64,000 nt of DNA from Stieleria sedimenti (lineage in GTDB: Bacteria > Planctomycetota > Planctomycetia > Pirellulales > Pirellulaceae). The notes below the pieces were generated by a model. The model worked only from the letters and a program-made list of their open reading frames with translations. It had not been told where the DNA came from and did no database searches. Location of the stretch: positions 1 to 64,000 of the forward strand of contig NZ_JANZKV010000261.1 in the NCBI RefSeq assembly GCF_025060895.1, written 5' to 3'. Below are positions 62,451 to 64,000 of the stretch, in pieces. The position numbers and the translations under genes are program-made. Position 1 is the stretch's first letter. Each line of letters opens with the position of its first letter.

Positions 62451-63797
62451 ATGTTGACGATCAAGGGTCCTTCCAGTCGCTATTGCGACGGACGAAACCG
62501 GCGAAGCTTTTTAAAGATCGGCGGACTGTCCTTCGGCATGGGCGGCTTCTCGCTAGCGGACCTGTACCGCGCCGAAGCTTCCTCTCCGTCTCCTCGATCA
62601 CACAAATCGGTGATCAACATTTTCTTGGCCGGCGGTCCACCACACCAAGACATGTGGGACATCAAGACCGAGGCGCCGAGTGAAGTCCGGGGCGAATTCC
62701 AGCCGATCAACACCAACGTGCCCGGCATCCAGATCTGCGAGGTGTTCCCCAAACTTGCCGCGTTGATGGACAAGTCGGCGGTCATTCGCAGCGTGGTCGG
62801 TTGCCGCGGCGGACACGACGGAATGCAATGCTTTACCGGTTGGGAAGGCAACTCGTTGAAGAACCTCGGCGGACGTCCTTCGATCGGTGCGGCCGCGGCG
62901 CGGTTGTTCGGCCCGGTCGATCCCTCGGTGCCGCCCTTTGTCGGGCTGGCCGCGCCGACCCGTCACGTCCCTTGGTCCGATTCTGGGCAAGCCGGTTTCT
63001 TGGGATCGGCCTATTCGCCCTTCAAGCCCGACGGGCCGGGCATGCAGAACATGACGCTGAAAGGGATTTCATTTGATCGATTGCAAGATCGCCGCCGGTT
63101 GTTGAACGAACTGGACACGATGCGCCGAGACATCGACATCAGCGGTGCGATGGAAGGCATGGATGCGTTCGGCCAACGCGCACTCGATGTGCTCACCAGC
63201 AGCAAGTTGGTCGATGCGTTGGACCTGTCCAAAGAAGACCCCAAAATCGTTGCCCGCTACGGCGACGGTAAACCGTACAACTATCAATACGACGGAGCCC
63301 CGACCTGCAACGATCAATTGCTGGTTGCGCGCCGTCTGGTCGAAGCCGGCGTCCGTGTCGTCAGCCTCAGCTACGGGCGTTGGGACAGCCACGGTCAAAA
63401 CTTTGACCTGGTCCGCGACCACGGCGGCAAACTCGACCAGTGCCTCAGTGCGCTGGTCAATGACTTGGACGAACGAGGCATGTTGGATGATGTCGCGATC
63501 GCGGTCTGGGGTGAATTCGGACGCACTCCCAAAATCAACGCCAACGCCGGACGCGATCACTGGACCAAAGTCAGTTGCGCTTGGTTGGCCGGTGGCGGCC
63601 TAAAAACCGGTCAAGCCATCGGTGCGACCAATCGAATGGGTGAAGAGGCGGTCGAGCGGCCGGTCGACATGCAAGAGGTCGTGGCGACGCTGTACCACAC
63701 CCTGGGCATCGACACCCACTCAACCACCATTGCCGATCCGACCGGACGCCCGCAATTCCTGGTCGACAGCGATCCGATCGCCGAGTTGATCGCATGA
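62451..63797 (+). CDS. DUF1501 protein, Tat-exported
   Basis: About 448 residues from the ATG at 62451. The leader has a twin-arginine motif (RNRRSFLKIGG) before a hydrophobic stretch. DUF1501 features are clear: INIFLAGGPPHQDMWDIKTE, EVRGEFQPINTNVPGIQICE, CRGGHDGMQCFTGW, SLSYGRWDSHGQNF, VAIAVWGEFGRTPKINANAG followed by RDHWTK. The family belongs to the alkaline-phosphatase superfamily and is probably a periplasmic hydrolase of unknown substrate. DUF1501 genes commonly pair with DUF1549/1553 genes; none is on the left, and the right is cut off by the window end. Confidence 0.92.
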   Translation: MLTIKGPSSRYCDGRNRRSFLKIGGLSFGMGGFSLADLYRAEASSPSPRSHKSVINIFLAGGPPHQDMWDIKTEAPSEVRGEFQPINTNVPGIQICEVFPKLAALMDKSAVIRSVVGCRGGHDGMQCFTGWEGNSLKNLGGRPSIGAAAARLFGPVDPSVPPFVGLAAPTRHVPWSDSGQAGFLGSAYSPFKPDGPGMQNMTLKGISFDRLQDRRRLLNELDTMRRDIDISGAMEGMDAFGQRALDVLTSSKLVDALDLSKEDPKIVARYGDGKPYNYQYDGAPTCNDQLLVARRLVEAGVRVVSLSYGRWDSHGQNFDLVRDHGGKLDQCLSALVNDLDERGMLDDVAIAVWGEFGRTPKINANAGRDHWTKVSCAWLAGGGLKTGQAIGATNRMGEEAVERPVDMQEVVATLYHTLGIDTHSTTIADPTGRPQFLVDSDPIAELIA

Positions 63798-63815
63798 ACC
63801 AAACCGCTCCCCAAC

Positions 63816-64000
63816 GTGGCGTAAGCTTCCAGCTTGCGACCCCCAAAAGCTCTCAGCTTGCGTGTGGCGTAAGCTTCCAGCTTGCGTCCCCCGTAAGCTC
63901 TCAGCTTGCGTGTGGCGTAAGCTTCCAGCTTGCGCCCCCCAAAAGCTCTCAGCTTGCGAGTGGCGTAAGCTTCCAGCTTGCGTCCCCCAAAAGCTACGCT
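63816..64000. repeat. 48-bp tandem repeat array at window edge
   Basis: Units start at 63816, 63864, 63912 and 63960, giving a period of exactly 48 bp and nearly four copies before the window ends. Each unit holds two half-units, GTAAGCTTCCAGCTTGCG and AAAGCTCTCAGCTTGCG, so the period is an internal duplication. Copies differ at only a few bases. The theme is that of the repeat at 52116. No spacers as in CRISPR. Confidence 0.9.

Noticed and set aside
63816-64000. CRISPR array
   Set aside because: Repeats are contiguous and near identical across the full 48 bp; there are no unique spacers and no cas genes.

Overview
The window looks like chromosomal DNA from a planctomycete, most likely a member of the Pirellulaceae (Rhodopirellula/Stieleria-like). 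The basis is gene content: DUF1501, DUF1552 and DUF1592/1588/1585 proteins, sulfatases, CRTAC1/FG-GAP proteins, PQQ-like and WD40 beta-propellers, an ECF sigma factor next to a Ser/Thr kinase, and many small intergenic inverted repeats. The assignment is an inference from family composition. No rRNA, tRNA, CRISPR array, prophage or intact insertion sequence was seen.

Layout. 168-4345 (minus): ECF sigma factor, overlapping Ser/Thr kinase with an N-terminal zinc anti-sigma-like motif, and a secreted Met-rich protein. 4924-9816 (plus): dnaK behind a near-perfect sigma-54 promoter, then clpB. 10037-12591 (minus): two enzymes of a non-phosphorylative pentose-acid route (KDA-type dehydratase and 2,5-dioxovalerate dehydrogenase). 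12625-21464 (plus): two large FG-GAP/ASPIC proteins flanking a five-haem membrane cytochrome with TPRs. 21542-30599: surE, guaA, ettA, a lysine-rich histone-like protein and a giant protein of unknown function. 31103-39058 (plus): membrane protein, rhaB, 5-formyl-THF cyclo-ligase, a KAS III enzyme, AlgH, a phosphatase and a two-component pair. 39194-49715: PAP2 phosphatase, a cysteine-rich lipoprotein, a minus-strand DUF1592/DUF1552/sulfatase-remnant/amidohydrolase cluster, an intact sulfatase with an altered active-site motif, and a membrane protein. 49750-53708: three secreted beta-propeller proteins. 53950-62139: signalling block with an internally deleted acyltransferase, a second two-component pair, a partner-switching set (REC-PP2C phosphatase, pseudokinase-STAS, REC-HATPase) and a UspA-GspE/PilB fusion ATPase. 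62451-63797: a DUF1501 protein, followed by a 48-bp tandem repeat running off the window.

The most unusual points are the partner-switching set with its catalytically dead kinase fused to a STAS domain and the adjoining UspA-secretion ATPase fusion; the sigma-54 promoter on dnaK; the ECF sigma/ZAS-kinase pair; a sulfatase whose CxPxR motif reads CHMSR; and two genes that lost their middles by internal deletion. Several families of short palindromic intergenic repeats recur across the window, some identical over 29 to 60 bp.

All domain calls are by eye from translated sequence; no search was run. Start codons were moved downstream wherever a leader, lipobox, twin-arginine motif or family N-terminus clearly began later.
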